From: Myxocyprinus asiaticus | Taxonomy: Eukaryota; Chordata; Actinopteri; Cypriniformes; Catostomidae | DNA: 64,000 nt | Direction: 5' to 3' | Assembly: GCF_019703515.2 (NCBI RefSeq) | Contig: NC_059372.1 | Location: 24,836,931-24,900,930, forward strand | Shown here: in pieces, positions 16,406-29,300 of the stretch | Numbering within the stretch: the stretch's first letter is position 1 | Layout of the letters: every line of letters starts with the position of its first letter | Position numbers and translations under genes: made by a program | The notes under the pieces: generated by a model | Told to the model about the DNA's origin: nothing | What the model saw: only the letters and a program-made list of their open reading frames with translations | Databases searched by the model: none

Positions 16406-18745
16406 CACATTATACCATCTTAATGTGCAGAGACAACTATAAGTAAAAAGTCTGTAGGCTGTTTTCTCAGGAAAGTGCTATCAACACATTGCCCTGTCAG
16501 TTTTGCACTTGTAGTCTTGACAAATAGGGGTCAAGTAAACACACACAGCAACAGCTAATCCGTGAAACAGGATCAAAGTCTGTCAGGCCCATCTGATAAC
16601 TCTAGTATCGCCTCCCTGGCTGCAGTGGACATCAGTGTGCATATTTAATCCCAGTGAAATTAGCCACCACAACACCAAAAGTACAATAACATTGTAATCC
16701 AGTAATGTGTACAGAATATGTGGCTGTGTACACTGTAAAATGTTATTGCAGATGTCCACACAAATCGAATTTGTAAGCACTGTTGTGACTGAAAGTGCTT
16801 TAATGATCAGGCTGAGTTTTGTTGATTCATTGTAGTTAAGACTTCGATGCCGTGCATTTGTGTGGGTGTCCTAGTTTTTGAGACATTCATATTTTGTGAC
16901 CATCAGTGCTTTTTTAAACTCAGACCTTTTTTGGCCCAGTTGTCTCAACATTGCAAAGGTTCCAGCAGGGTGACACTATTTTGCTCCTGGGTATGTTGCT
17001 GAGGATCATCTAGACTGAGTGCCCAGAATGCACCTGGAATAAAAAGTGTGTCACCATGTCCTGAGTCTTTGTTGACGGGTGCTTTTTTTGAGTACACTAG
17101 CATGCTGTCTTCTCATAAACCCATCTACCAACACACATAACTCACACGTGGCATGACTGTCTAATGTTTTCTTTCTCTTTAAAGACCCTGGTGGAAGAAT
17201 CCAGACTGGACCTTCTTCTCCACTATGCCTGTCATGCACTGTCCTTGACGATTAATAGTTTGGTTCTGGAAAGAGACAACATTATCAACATTCCAATGTC
17301 TTGCATGAAAGATATGTTTAAAAAAGTATAGTTCACCCTCATGTTGTTTCAAATGGGGCAGTCTCATGATGAAGGCGTCAATGTATTGACTTTTAGCCGG
17401 CATCATGAAAACGTCCTTGTCATTCTGTTTTCACCTCAGTTTGGACAATTTCATCATATAGGCTCAGCAAGCTTTAGATTTATTTTGAGTGCACTATGGA
17501 ACTTTGATCTCTCTAGTGACATCTGTGGTTGAAATTTAAAATTGCAAGCAATTTGCGTAAGAACACTTTACATCCGTCATGTTTCGACACTACTGCTCTG
17601 GCAGATGAATCTCGTGATTTGAGCTTATTGCCTGTGTGTGATCATGACTGGAAGATATTCAGAGCTGGAGTCATGACGTGCTATTTTCATGTTGCTATTA
17701 TTATGTTAAACGATTAAACATTTAAAAATGAAATATTACTTGCTTTGGTGAAGATAAATAACATTATATTATTAATCTCGTCAATGAAATCAGACAAAAA
17801 CGTTTGTTGACAAGGTTTTTTAATTTCGTCAACGATAACACAGATGAGACAAAAAAGGCGCATCATGAAGATTATTAAATGATTTTATTAAAATATACTG
17901 TTGACAAAAATATGATGCTAAAAAGGATACTGCAAGATATTAACAGCGCAAGATATAAACAGAGGAAGAAACTTTTTGAGAATTTGTATATAGGCTGGAA
18001 AAAAATATTAGATAGGATATGGATTCATCTAATCCATGAATCCAGTAGGCTATGTTAGGGATTTCTTCGCTTGAGCTGTGTGAGTTGAACACGATAACAC
18101 CGGCAAAATTAACCGCTTTAAAACGGGGTAAAATACCTAATTCAAATGCATCCTATTTATACCCGAGATTCATCAATATATCCACAACATTAATGGAACA
18201 ACTTACATCTACACAATGAAGCAACGCGCACGTCAGAATACACATTGCGTAACTTGCATTGTGAATAGCCTACGCGGTTTCCATAAGAAACACCCTACAC
18301 GCAATGTATACTTTCACAAAAAATGTTTAGGTCTCTAAAGCATTAAGAATTCAGAATACAGGCTAACTTCTAAAAAGTAGCCAATACTTCCGTCTATACA
18401 TTATTATTTCAGGAGCTCAAGTTTTCACAAGGACAATAGGCCTACATATATTTATACTGTATGTTTGATACATGTTTACATTAGAAAATGTTTGTTTATG
18501 TACTTAATCAATAATGTCAATTTGTTCATTTTTAACCTAAAAATCTTACATAGTGCAGCTTTAACCACGCAATATGTATACTATAAATAGATAACTTTGG
18601 TTACTTTAAACTATCATAATTATATTTTAGAGCCCCTAACCCAAGACCACTCCTAAACCTAACCACTTATACTCTAATATAAAACATGTAACAGGCAGGT
18701 AAATGTAGTCAAAATTATTTTATTTACATTACACTATAATATATA
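16406..18745. other. Intergenic stretch between ephb2 and lrrc38
   Basis: No gene is visible. 17755-17890 has motifs such as TTTCGTCAACGATAAC found in old fish DNA repeats, but no boundaries could be set. I see nothing else. Confidence 0.4.
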
Positions 18746-19575
18746 CAGGGTTGGGAGGATTACTTTTGAAATGTATTCCACTACATATTACAGAATACAT
18801 GCTGTATAATGTAATCTATAACATATTTCGTTAGATTACTCAAGGTCAGTAACATATTCTAAATACTTTGGATTACTTCTCCAGCACTGGTAGATTTTTT
18901 TGTTTTGACTATTAAAACTCTGCCAGTACAGTAAGACAAAATACACATGTTAAAAATACATTCTCTGAAAAACCTAAATATCTTATGCAGTGTTGTTTCT
19001 AAAACAAGATTAATCAAACTGAATTTGTTTTAAGGATTTTTAGATATTTTTACAGGAAAACAATACAAAAATTATTATCAAGAATAAGAATTTTTGCCCT
19101 AATATCAAAGGTCTTACTAGAAAAAAAGAAATTATGATCCAACGTGAATTTTCTTGATAAAAAATATGATCGTGTCTGGTAACACGTGCATGTAAAATGG
19201 CTAGAAATATAATTTTAGCTTAGCGTAAAGCTGACAATTTACACAAGGTTTATTTCTATTTCTTCTGCTCCAAACTTATTTCAGACTTACTTCTCTGTCT
19301 GCTCATCATAAGAAAGTGTTTCACCGCTGTTCAAATGCACTTTGGATCGCATCATTTATTTGTATAAATGTTTTCCATCTGAAAGGACTAAATATTAAAT
19401 GAAACAAATGACAATAAAATGCAAAGTAATCTCTTCAGTAATCAAAATACTTTTTGAATGTAACTGTATTCTAATTATCAATGATTTAAATTGTAACTGT
19501 AGTGGAATAGTTACTTATATTTTGTATTTTAAATACGTAATCCTGTTACATGTATTTCATTACTTCCCAACCCTG
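18746..19575. mobile_element. Non-autonomous hAT element with a perfect 8-base target duplication
   Basis: The ends CAGGGTTGGGAGGATTAC and, inverted, CAGGGTTGGGAAGTAATG are flanked by AATATATA at 18738-18745 and again at 19576-19583. An 8-base duplication with CAGGG ends is diagnostic of the hAT superfamily. The 830-base interior has no transposase frame. Confidence 0.9.
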
Positions 19576-19837
19576 AATATATATCATTTTAAACACTTAA
19601 CTCCACCCATACACCTTAACCTAACCAATAATAACAAAAATTTAAAAGATGTAATAAGCAGATATAAGTTCATTCACAATAATTTATTCTAAAATGGACT
19701 ATAAAAGTATTCCAAATGACTCTGAAACCACACAATATAGGCTAGCTTATTGTGAGGTACCACAATTTAAAACTTCTTCCTCTCTGTGAAAGCAGACACA
19801 TCATTCAGAAATATACATCCAAACATTAGAATGTCGC

Positions 19838-20625
19838 AATAGACCTTTTTCACACTCCGGGTTTTGGAAGGCGGAAGTAAACGTTCGCAGGGTAAACTTC
19901 AACAGCGGAAAATGGGAGTGAATGGGAGATCACAGCGAATATTACCCTTACACTTACCCATTTGCTCCAAGACCAAAAGAAAAAACACTCTTACGTTTGA
20001 ATGACTGAAGTGCTTGTTAAGGTGGAAATTTTGAATGTTTAAATGAGCACGGTATTTGAGGGTTACGGCGGATGGGGACACTGAAAGTTGCATAAAGCCT
20101 TACATTTTGATCTGTTTCTTACACAAAGCGATCACACAACATCAGAAGAGCTAGAATACAATGCACAGATAGCATGGATTATTTTTTATAATGCTTTTCA
20201 AACAAAAAAATGAGCGAATAAGAAATACAAATAAAATAAAGCTATGAGTAAATGGGGACAGAATTATCCATTAATTTAATTTAAAAATGTTGCCTTAGGT
20301 AAAGTGTTGAAATCCTCTGAAATGAGTTGAATATGGCATCAGGGGGACATTCGAAATATGGACAAAAGGTGACGTTTTGGTCATAGAGGAAACTTACCAA
20401 GGAGGGTGTTTTAGTGGCACAGGCAAAAAGTCGCTGAATGGATGTGAGAGTGTGTTGTTCTAAATATGTATGAATTTCTTTCTTATAACAAAAAGATATG
20501 CTAGGAAGTATGTTAATGACTGACACCCTCAGTCACCATTTACTTCGTAAAAAAAATGGAAAAACAGGGTCGAATGAGTAAACGACAACAGAATTTACAT
20601 TTTTGTGTGAATTATCCCTTTAAGA
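19838..20625. repeat. Composite repeat
   Basis: Begins near AATAGACCTTTTTCACACTC and ends near 20625 with TTTTGTGTGAATTATCCCTT, an end resembling the Angel-like foldback elements seen elsewhere here. The internal structure is unclear, so it may be two adjacent elements. No plausible gene lies inside. Confidence 0.45.
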
Positions 20626-22260
20626 CTACAAAAAGTTTCGTTTTTGTCCTTCCCTGTTGTGTGTAATCCACAAGCCCACTGTGTCAAACAGCATGTTGCT
20701 CATGATATTTATCATTTATTCATGTCTCAGACTTTAGTTGTGAATGGAAAATCTGTGTGGCTTTTCTGACACTGCCAAATGCCCCACTGAGAAGATATCC
20801 TGGACTTAACTCCTTTCCACTAATGAACTTGACATTTAGAACCTGCATGTTTCTTTTACAGGGACAAAGGTAAGAGTAACATTTTAGACAAGTTTATTTT
20901 TTATTTTTTTTAAAGATTTAAATAAGTGTCAATAACAGATTGGTAAGGGTCAGAGACATGTCTCGTTTCATGTTACTGTTTATTAGAAAGGTCAAGGGTA
21001 CCATATGACCTATGGGACTTTAGTGTAATTCCATTGGTCAGTGCCACGCCACTCTCCAGCACTTGTGATGTAAGAGGAAAGCTGTCTGCGGTCACAGCGT
21101 GAGTTCTGTTTGCCTGGAGATTTACAGCAGCACAGGAGTAAACATGATTTCAGACCACAGAGGGACAAAAATAAACAACAACAGCTGGAAAACCGATGAG
21201 TAATGACTGCTTTTATGAGTGCACTAGACAGAGGTACTGTCAAAATCTTTTGTATTCCTTAAATTCATTTGAACATGCAGCTCCAGACTTTTAGAAATCA
21301 TGTGATTTTAAGGATATAAACAGTTGTGATTGTCGCTTGTTTAAGTGTGACATTATGAGGGGGCTGGAAGATTCAGTGTGCAATTTCTGATCTGTAACAT
21401 GCAATGGATAGACGTGATCTTCTTCACTGAGATACACTTATTTGATTCTTACAATCTCTTATTTCCAGGGCAGTAATCTGTATGCACACAGCCGCATGTA
21501 TATATTCACATGCATCGCCATGGCAATGGAGCCGGAATATGGATTCAGACACTACGCCATCTGAATCGCCAGACAACAGACAACTGAAAAGAAGGCGAAC
21601 GTGATTAAATGTGATAACCATTATCAACAAGTCATTAGCTCCTCTACGACTGAACAAGAGTCACAAACACAGACTGGGGTCAAATGTTTAGCTGGCACTC
21701 AATCAAGAACAGAAGCATATGGACCGAGATAGAGATCAGCACGTAGTGTACATTTGAATTAAAGAACCAGAATTGCTCTCCGCGTCCCCCGCTGTCAGAC
21801 TGTGGGTTAAACCAACCAAGCTACACCTCCCCTCATGTCACGTCCCACTCTTCTCCCTCCCTTCTCCATGCTCCCGGCGCTTCCCAGTCTGTGGTTCAAT
21901 CGTCTCTGTTTACCTCTCTGTTAATCCCTCGCATCTCTCTCTCTCTCCTCCACATTCTCTTGATCGCAGTCTCTCCTCCCCTTTCATGCTCAGAATCAGC
22001 GGGCTGCCACACGAGCCACACTGCCTGCTACATGATCTCCTGGAAAACAGAGCTTGGTGTCTTTGTAGCCGCTTGCTGCTGCTCAAGCCCTTTTAGATTG
22101 CAATCTAGGAGACAAGGAAAGATGCCTTCGCAACAACCCTGACTGCTGTCATCTCCACATGCCCCATCCCCTTTCCTAGTATCTTTCCCCCGACCCTTTA
22201 CCCCAGCCCCTTTCCTCTGCCCCTCTCCAAACCTCCCCTTCACCTCTCTCCCTCTTGACA
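20626..22260 (+). other. lrrc38 upstream region and 5' UTR
   Basis: Non-coding sequence that turns C/T-rich from about 21770 towards the start codon, which suits a 5' UTR or promoter. The start of transcription is not evident. A 6-codon upstream frame (ATG at 22122, TGA at 22140) precedes the main start. Confidence 0.4.
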
Positions 22261-25200
22261 ATGTTCTCATGTGTTCACTGGCTTCAGCCTTTTCTTGTCT
22301 TGCTGTCCTCTACCTTATTAATTTGGGGGTACAACTGCCCATCCAGCTGCTTGTGTCCGGACCACCATACTGTGGACTGCACAGGTCAAGGGCTCACCCG
22401 TCTACCAGACTCTATCCCTTTGGACGTGCGGAGACTCCTTTTGTCTAATAACTGGATTCCCTGGGTCCCCTCTGATTTCCTGGTTCTCTACAGCGATCTT
22501 GTCTACCTGGATCTGAGGAATAACTCCCTCACTAGGCTGGAGCCTGGGACTCTGAGCACATCCTCCAGGTTGGTCTATCTGGACCTGGGGAGTAACAACT
22601 TGACTGAGATCCCCTCTGGGACTTTCGAGGAGTCCCGAAGCCTGATCAAGCTACGACTGGGCAACAACCCCTTTTTGAGCATGGTCAGCAAGGACGCCTT
22701 TTTGGGCCTCACCTCTTTACGAGAGCTGGAGCTGGAGAGAAATGCCCTCTCTGGGCTGGACGTTGTGGTGTTGAGCCAGTTGCCTTCTTTGCGGGTGATA
22801 CGCTTGGAGGGGAACCCCTGGGTGTGCAACTGTAACTTTGCCAAACTCTTTCTGTGGCTGTTGGAGAATCGTCACAAGCTCCCAATGGGTAAGCTGCTTA
22901 AAAACTTGCTTTCCTTTGTGTGCTTCTAAACCATACAATGTCATACTCATTGAATTATCAACTGGAATTATCTGAGATATTATGCTAAATGTCAAGGGAG
23001 GTAGATCTGTGCATGAACCACTGCTCTTTGTGGTCCTCCAGATCTAAAATATCAACACATTCTCTGCCTCAGTGGCTCAATGATATTGAGATTGAAAGGG
23101 TGTTGATGCATAAGATCTTCATTCTAAGTAAGTCATGCATGTGGGTGGAGTGTTTTCATTTGGGACAGAGATGCTTATGACCCATCAGTTGCTCACAATT
23201 CAGACTACTTTAAATTTAAGCAGACACCTTTATTCAAAGTAACTTAAAGTGCATTTTAGTTATACATTTTCTCAGATTGTGTGTTCACTGGGAATTGAAC
23301 CAACAACCTTGCTGTTGTTAACACCTTGCTTTACCAGATGAGCCACAGGAACTTTATACATTGTTAGGAGAGTTAACATGATTGGCTAGTAATTCAATTA
23401 TTTAATGTCTTTTATCTCTCTATCGAAAGCTTTTTAAAGCTTACACTTGTGATATTACATACCGCTATTGCATCTTAAAACTGCTGAATAATGCATGAGA
23501 ATGTGTTCATACCAAGATAAAGAAGCCGGCACTAGGTTATCACTAGAATATGCGAAAATGTATCTTGTGCATAATTATTGAAACATATGCCGTGTAACAA
23601 ATGTTCTCTGATTTTGTCTTGCATCTCATGTCTTCTCTTGTCCTCTGTTGACATTAATTTGAATGGTAAACAAAGAAGGAAATTGAGGGAATTGTACCCT
23701 CTTGGATACAGTATCCCTTGGTGATTAGGTCACTCACCTAGTCCAAGGTTAAGATCAGGTTGAGCCTGGCAGCTTGGTATGGGTGCATATTCCTCACTGT
23801 CCCTTAGAACCACAGGTCACTTTTCAATCCTGGTGTCTGTTTAAGAGACTAATGGAACATTGCGTTGCAGGTTACGAACATGTCACTATGAAAAATTTAG
23901 TTTGGGTTTAGGTTGCACATGTTCTGTTGGTTGCATATTGTACCAAATGCTGGGAACACATGTAGTAGATTTGTCCCCCCCTAAACCAATTACAAACACA
24001 ACATTGTATTGACTTTGCCTGTGCAAAACCCAAAGCCCCTTAAAATGAAATTTAAAGCGCTTTATATTAAATATTTGTTGGGATATTAAACATTGACATT
24101 CTAAAGCCTGAATTCATAGATCTTCAAAACAATTTCAGAAACGTGACATGTTTATTTCATAGTTGTTGTGTCATAAGTGTGAAACCTCCTGATCTGATTA
24201 AACTCTAGATTAAAGGAAAAGTTTTGCTTAATCTTCAGACCATTTTAGGTTTACCTTAAAAAGGGTTTACAAGTCCTGTATTTGAAGCAAGAGTCTGAGA
24301 TCATATTTGTCTTAATTAATTTAAATTTTTTATTTTATTTTAAATGTTCTCATTTAATCAGAATGCATTTTCAGAGGAATAATAGAAACTGGACTGGTTA
24401 ATTTAACATGAATTTAATTAATTTTAAGTTAATTTAAAGAAGTGGTGCAAAGCATACAGTATACACTGACCTGGGATTTAGCTTGGAGTTTACGAACATA
24501 TCCTAGATCCTAGACAATATATGAGTGAAAAAAGAAAATGTAGTGCTCATTAGGTATAATTCACTAGGTAGGGATAATTGGAGAGGGATAGACAATAGGT
24601 AGATAACTATAACTATAAAAATGGATAGTTCACCCAAAAGTGATTACTAAAATTTAGGAAGATACAAAATAGAAAACTATGCTAGGTAGGGATAATTCAC
24701 CAAAAAATTAAAATTCTGTCATCATTTACTCAACGTCATGTTGTTCCAAAACCCATATGACTTTATTTTATTTTTTTTCAGTGGAAAATAAAAGATATTA
24801 GGCAGAATTATTCACTTTCTCTGCATCTTTATTCCAACACTGAAAGTGAATGGTGACTGAGGCTGAAACACTCTGCTTAACATCTTTTGTGTTCCATGGA
24901 AAGTCATACTGGATTGAAACAACATGGGGGTGAGTAAATGATGACATATTTTTCATTTTCATCTTACTAAAGTAATTTTTTTTTAGAATGCGTCAAAATG
25001 TTTTAGACTGTCATTCACCTAGTTTTAGATGGTTAGCTCAAATACTATAGTCTTTTAATTGTAATTCTAAAAAGAATGACTAACACAGTATAAAATATTC
25101 TATGAAGAACACATTGACTTGACATTGAAAGCTCATAATCCACCATAATGTAGTCTTTAATTTAGGGCCACTAATTTTAACTCCTGACACTGTTTTCATT

Positions 25201-25868
25201 CTCGCACTTGAGTATGGATGAACACGTTACATCCATTATTTAGCCCACCATTGAATCTAATACTGATGACAGCACACTTCTGGCACACTTTTAGTTGCCT
25301 ACAAGGTAACTGGACAGTTGCTGTGGGGCAAGAACCAAGATTTCCACCAGTGCAGGACTGAGTGTGCAAGCAAAGCATGTATTGTGGCATACATGTATGT
25401 GACAGGTATGCACATGACCCTTTAAACAACCCTCAAAGGTCATCAGACAGAGCCTGAGAGGTTATTGCATCAGGTATTACATTTGAGCTAACAAAGCATG
25501 TATTTAACTTCACTGTGCACGACAGGGGTCTTCAACAGGTGGTCTGTGGTGGTATTGTAGGTGGTTACTGCAATTATTGTTTGTTCTCAAACAAATTTAT
25601 GTGGGGGGAAAAATAAAATGTGTTATATCAAAATACAATATTAAGCTTACTTCAACCAAATTAGATTAAGTTCAGTTAAATATTTTATTGATGCATAAAA
25701 GTTGCATTAAATACAGCAGAATTTATTATTATTAATTGTATGAAATGACTGTACATCAGTAATGATTATTTTAATGGCCCTGCAATGTAAGCATCATACA
25801 TGGTACTATAAGCATGCTATTATAGGCCAGAATCAAAATGCAACACTCAATTTTATGCAGTAACAGGG

Positions 25869-25928
<60 letters not shown>

Positions 25929-26324
25929 GTCCACCAAAGGGGTTTTTGGCCTGAAAATGACTGAAGACCCCTGATGCACAACATAATACATGTGCACTGT
26001 AAAGAGGATGTAATTATAGCAAAAGTAAGGTCATATTTTTTCAGACTCATACTGGATTTTGAATGCATCAGTTAAATGTGTTGAATAAATCCAGCATAGT
26101 CTAAATAGAGAAACCCAATAATGATTATATTAGATTCATATATTAAGTTTTATTACAATGCAAAGTCAAAGTTTTGATTCAATTTTGTTGTTGAAAACAT
26201 ACAAATATGGCATGTCCTGTGCAATCCTCAAGTTACACATATGTAGTGATAGCAGGAAAGACATACAGTAACTAGTCTTGTCTGTGTTTGTGGCTAATGT
26301 GAGAGTTATCTAAATGGGTAAAAG

Positions 26325-26376
<52 letters not shown>

Positions 26377-29300
26377 TTGGTGATTTGTGTTTCGCTCTGA
26401 GGGAGCTCCTGTGTGAAACACGGATCCTCTGGCGTGATATAAAAAAAAAATTGGATGAGCATTTAGAGCTAGGCGAATGGCCACGTGACCAACCCAACAA
26501 AGGAGGCTGAGGTCTTTGAATCCCCTGCATGTGGAAAACCCCTTCTGGTTGGAGTGACTCATACACACTAGTTGCCACACACGTTTGATGATGATGTCAA
26601 TTGACTTTGGCCAATGACAGGAACAAACATGGTGGTATGAGTGACATTGTGACATAGAGGCTTCTGGAATTTATTCACGAGAATACTTTTTATTATTATT
26701 TTAATACAGAATTCTTTTATTAGAGACAGCTTAGGAAATCCCACAGATGCCTTTCATCTTTTCCCTCCCCTACAGCATGATTTTTACTCATAAAACCACT
26801 GTGAATCACAAGGGGTTTTCATTGTAAACACAGTTAATGGAGCTCTGCTGTTCTGTTGTGCCTGTTTGCGTGGCCATATTACGTAGGCGATGTTCTGCTT
26901 TAAATCTGTCATCTGATGTCCGTTGATCAAACAGCTAAAAGGGGATTAAAACCTCCCTCTGTGAAAATCAAAATACAAAGCAAAGAGGGAAATGTAACAA
27001 ATAAATGTTTCCCTTAAAGAGAGAGAGAGAGAGAGAGAAAGGGAGGGAAAAAAAATGGAAAGCACCCCATCTCACATCTTATCTTGCAGTTATGTAATAA
27101 GAATTTTGTGAGTCACAGCAACATCGTGATATTGCTAGACATAGACATTTCCAAATGATGATGATGATACTGTCATACTGTCAACATATTTTTATACCAT
27201 AACACTCAGTCAGTGACTTATTATTGGGAGATAATATAATATGTCTATATTACATTAAGGTATCTATGTATAGTAATAACTACTAGCTACTGTGCAGTGG
27301 TGTAGTACAAGGACATTGCTGAAATCACTGGAATTGGGTTAAGAACTGTCCAACGCATTATTAAAACCTGTAAGGATAGTGGTGAAATGTCAGCTTTATG
27401 GAAGAAATGTGGTCAGAAAAAAATCTTGAATGATCGTGATCGGAGATCATTTAAACACTTGAAGTCACTCACGGCTATGTTTTATAGTGAAAATAAGAGC
27501 ATTTCCACAAGCACAATGTGACGAGAACTTACAGGATTGGGACTGAACACCTGTGTAGCCACAAGAAAGCCACTTTTTAGTGAAGCTAATCAGAATAAAC
27601 TTCAGAAAAAATGACTTCAATTTGTTAGGGAGCATAAAGATTGGACAGTGGAGCAATATAAATGGTCATGTGGTCTGATAAGTCCAGATTTCCCTATTCC
27701 AAAGCGATGGGCGCATTGGGGTAAGAAAGGAAGCGCGTGAAGCGATGCACCCTTCATGCATAGTGCCCACTGTACAAGCCTCTGGAGGCAGTGTTATGAT
27801 CTGGGGTTGCTTCAGTTGGTCAGGTCTAGGCTCAGCAATGTTATCCGGCAATAAAATGAAGTCAGCTGACTATCTGAATGTACTGAATGACCAGGTCATC
27901 CCATCAATGGATTTTTTTCTTCCCTTACAGCACAGGCATATTCCAGGACGAATTAATTGGGCTCAAATTGTGAAAGAGTGGTTCAGGGAGCACGAGGAAT
28001 CATTTTCACACATGAATTGGCCTGACCTTAACCCCATTGAAAGACTTTGGGATGTGCTGGAGAAGACATCATAAATACAAGATCTCAGCCAAAAATTAAT
28101 GCAACTCTGGATGGAAATAAATATTGTGACGTTGCATAAGGTTGTTGAAACAATGCCACGATGAATGTGCGCCGTAACAAAGCTAAAGTCAATCCAACAA
28201 AATTTTAGAGTATGCAACAAATTTGTCCTGGCAGTGTATGTCCACGTTTAGCAGCAGTTATGATATGATTACTCTAGAAATGTCCCGCCTCTTCCTGAAA
28301 CTGAAAATGTGATTGGTTAGCAAATATCCAATAATGACTGAAAATAATGTTCTAATTGGTTGCTCAGCTCAGTCAGACCGTCTATCTTCCCTGTGCCTTC
28401 AGATCAGTGCTCCCACCGTTATGTGCACTTTCAGAAAGAATCTCTGTTCACTTTTTAAATGAAAAAACAAATCACAATTCACTCAACAGTGCTGTGGCAT
28501 CGCCTCAGTTGATTGAAAAATTACAGATCAAAAGCCTACTTGTTGTTCTAGCGGCCATATGTATCATTACTCATTTTAGGTGAACATACACAAAATGCTT
28601 TGAATTATTGCCCATTGAATTATTGAAAAATAATGCACACCCGAGGTGTAACAGCCACTCCGCTTCACGTCGTGACTGCATTACCACCTCGGGTGTGCAT
28701 TATTTTTTAAGAATTTAATGGTCCATCGTCAGTTATTCCTTACATAATGTAATCTTGTAGAATGCAGATTTGAGAGAATTACATTAATCGAAATCAAAGA
28801 AAACAAGTTTAGATGAGAAACAATTTTTTTGTGTAGATCACAAATAATATGATTTAGTAGATCAGATAGCCTGCTTCTTCATGTTTTTTTCCCAGTGAAA
28901 TATTGGTAGCCATATGGCGTATGCGCTAGACAACACTACTGCTACTGTGTATTATTTGTGATAATGTACATTTCTTTGGAATACTCTATTTTGATTGGTT
29001 AATTGCAGGATACTTATTTGGTAAGCAGCTGTGTAATAAGCAGGATAAAGTCCTATCAGCCAGTCATTATTGCAAAATAAACCTCTTATGGATTACATAA
29101 GACCCTGATCACCCTCCCGGGGTTTATATTGCGATAATGACCAGCTGACTGTACATTTTCCATAAGGTGTTTAATTATCTAAAGAAATATCCAAAGCTTG
29201 GGCATTACTAATAATTTCAATATTTATGTTTTGACAAATTTGTTGCTACATAATGGTAACGCTGTTGTGGCTGGGTTTTCATTGATGCTGTTTTTGTTCT

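Noticed and set aside
17051..17239. Exon-like stretch after TTCTCTTTAAAG near 17184
   Set aside because: No partner exon, no recognisable protein, and no fit with ephb2 or lrrc38.
21773..22142. Plus-strand frames just before lrrc38
   Set aside because: They lie in C/T-rich leader sequence, resemble no domain, and stop before the lrrc38 start.
22255..22260. An earlier TTG start giving two more residues for LRRC38
   Set aside because: Vertebrate genes rarely start at TTG, and the ATG at 22261 has A at -3 and leads directly into a good signal peptide.
26272..26655. Minus-strand frame with a long His-Thr repeat
   Set aside because: Produced by the (TG)n microsatellite at 26327-26372.
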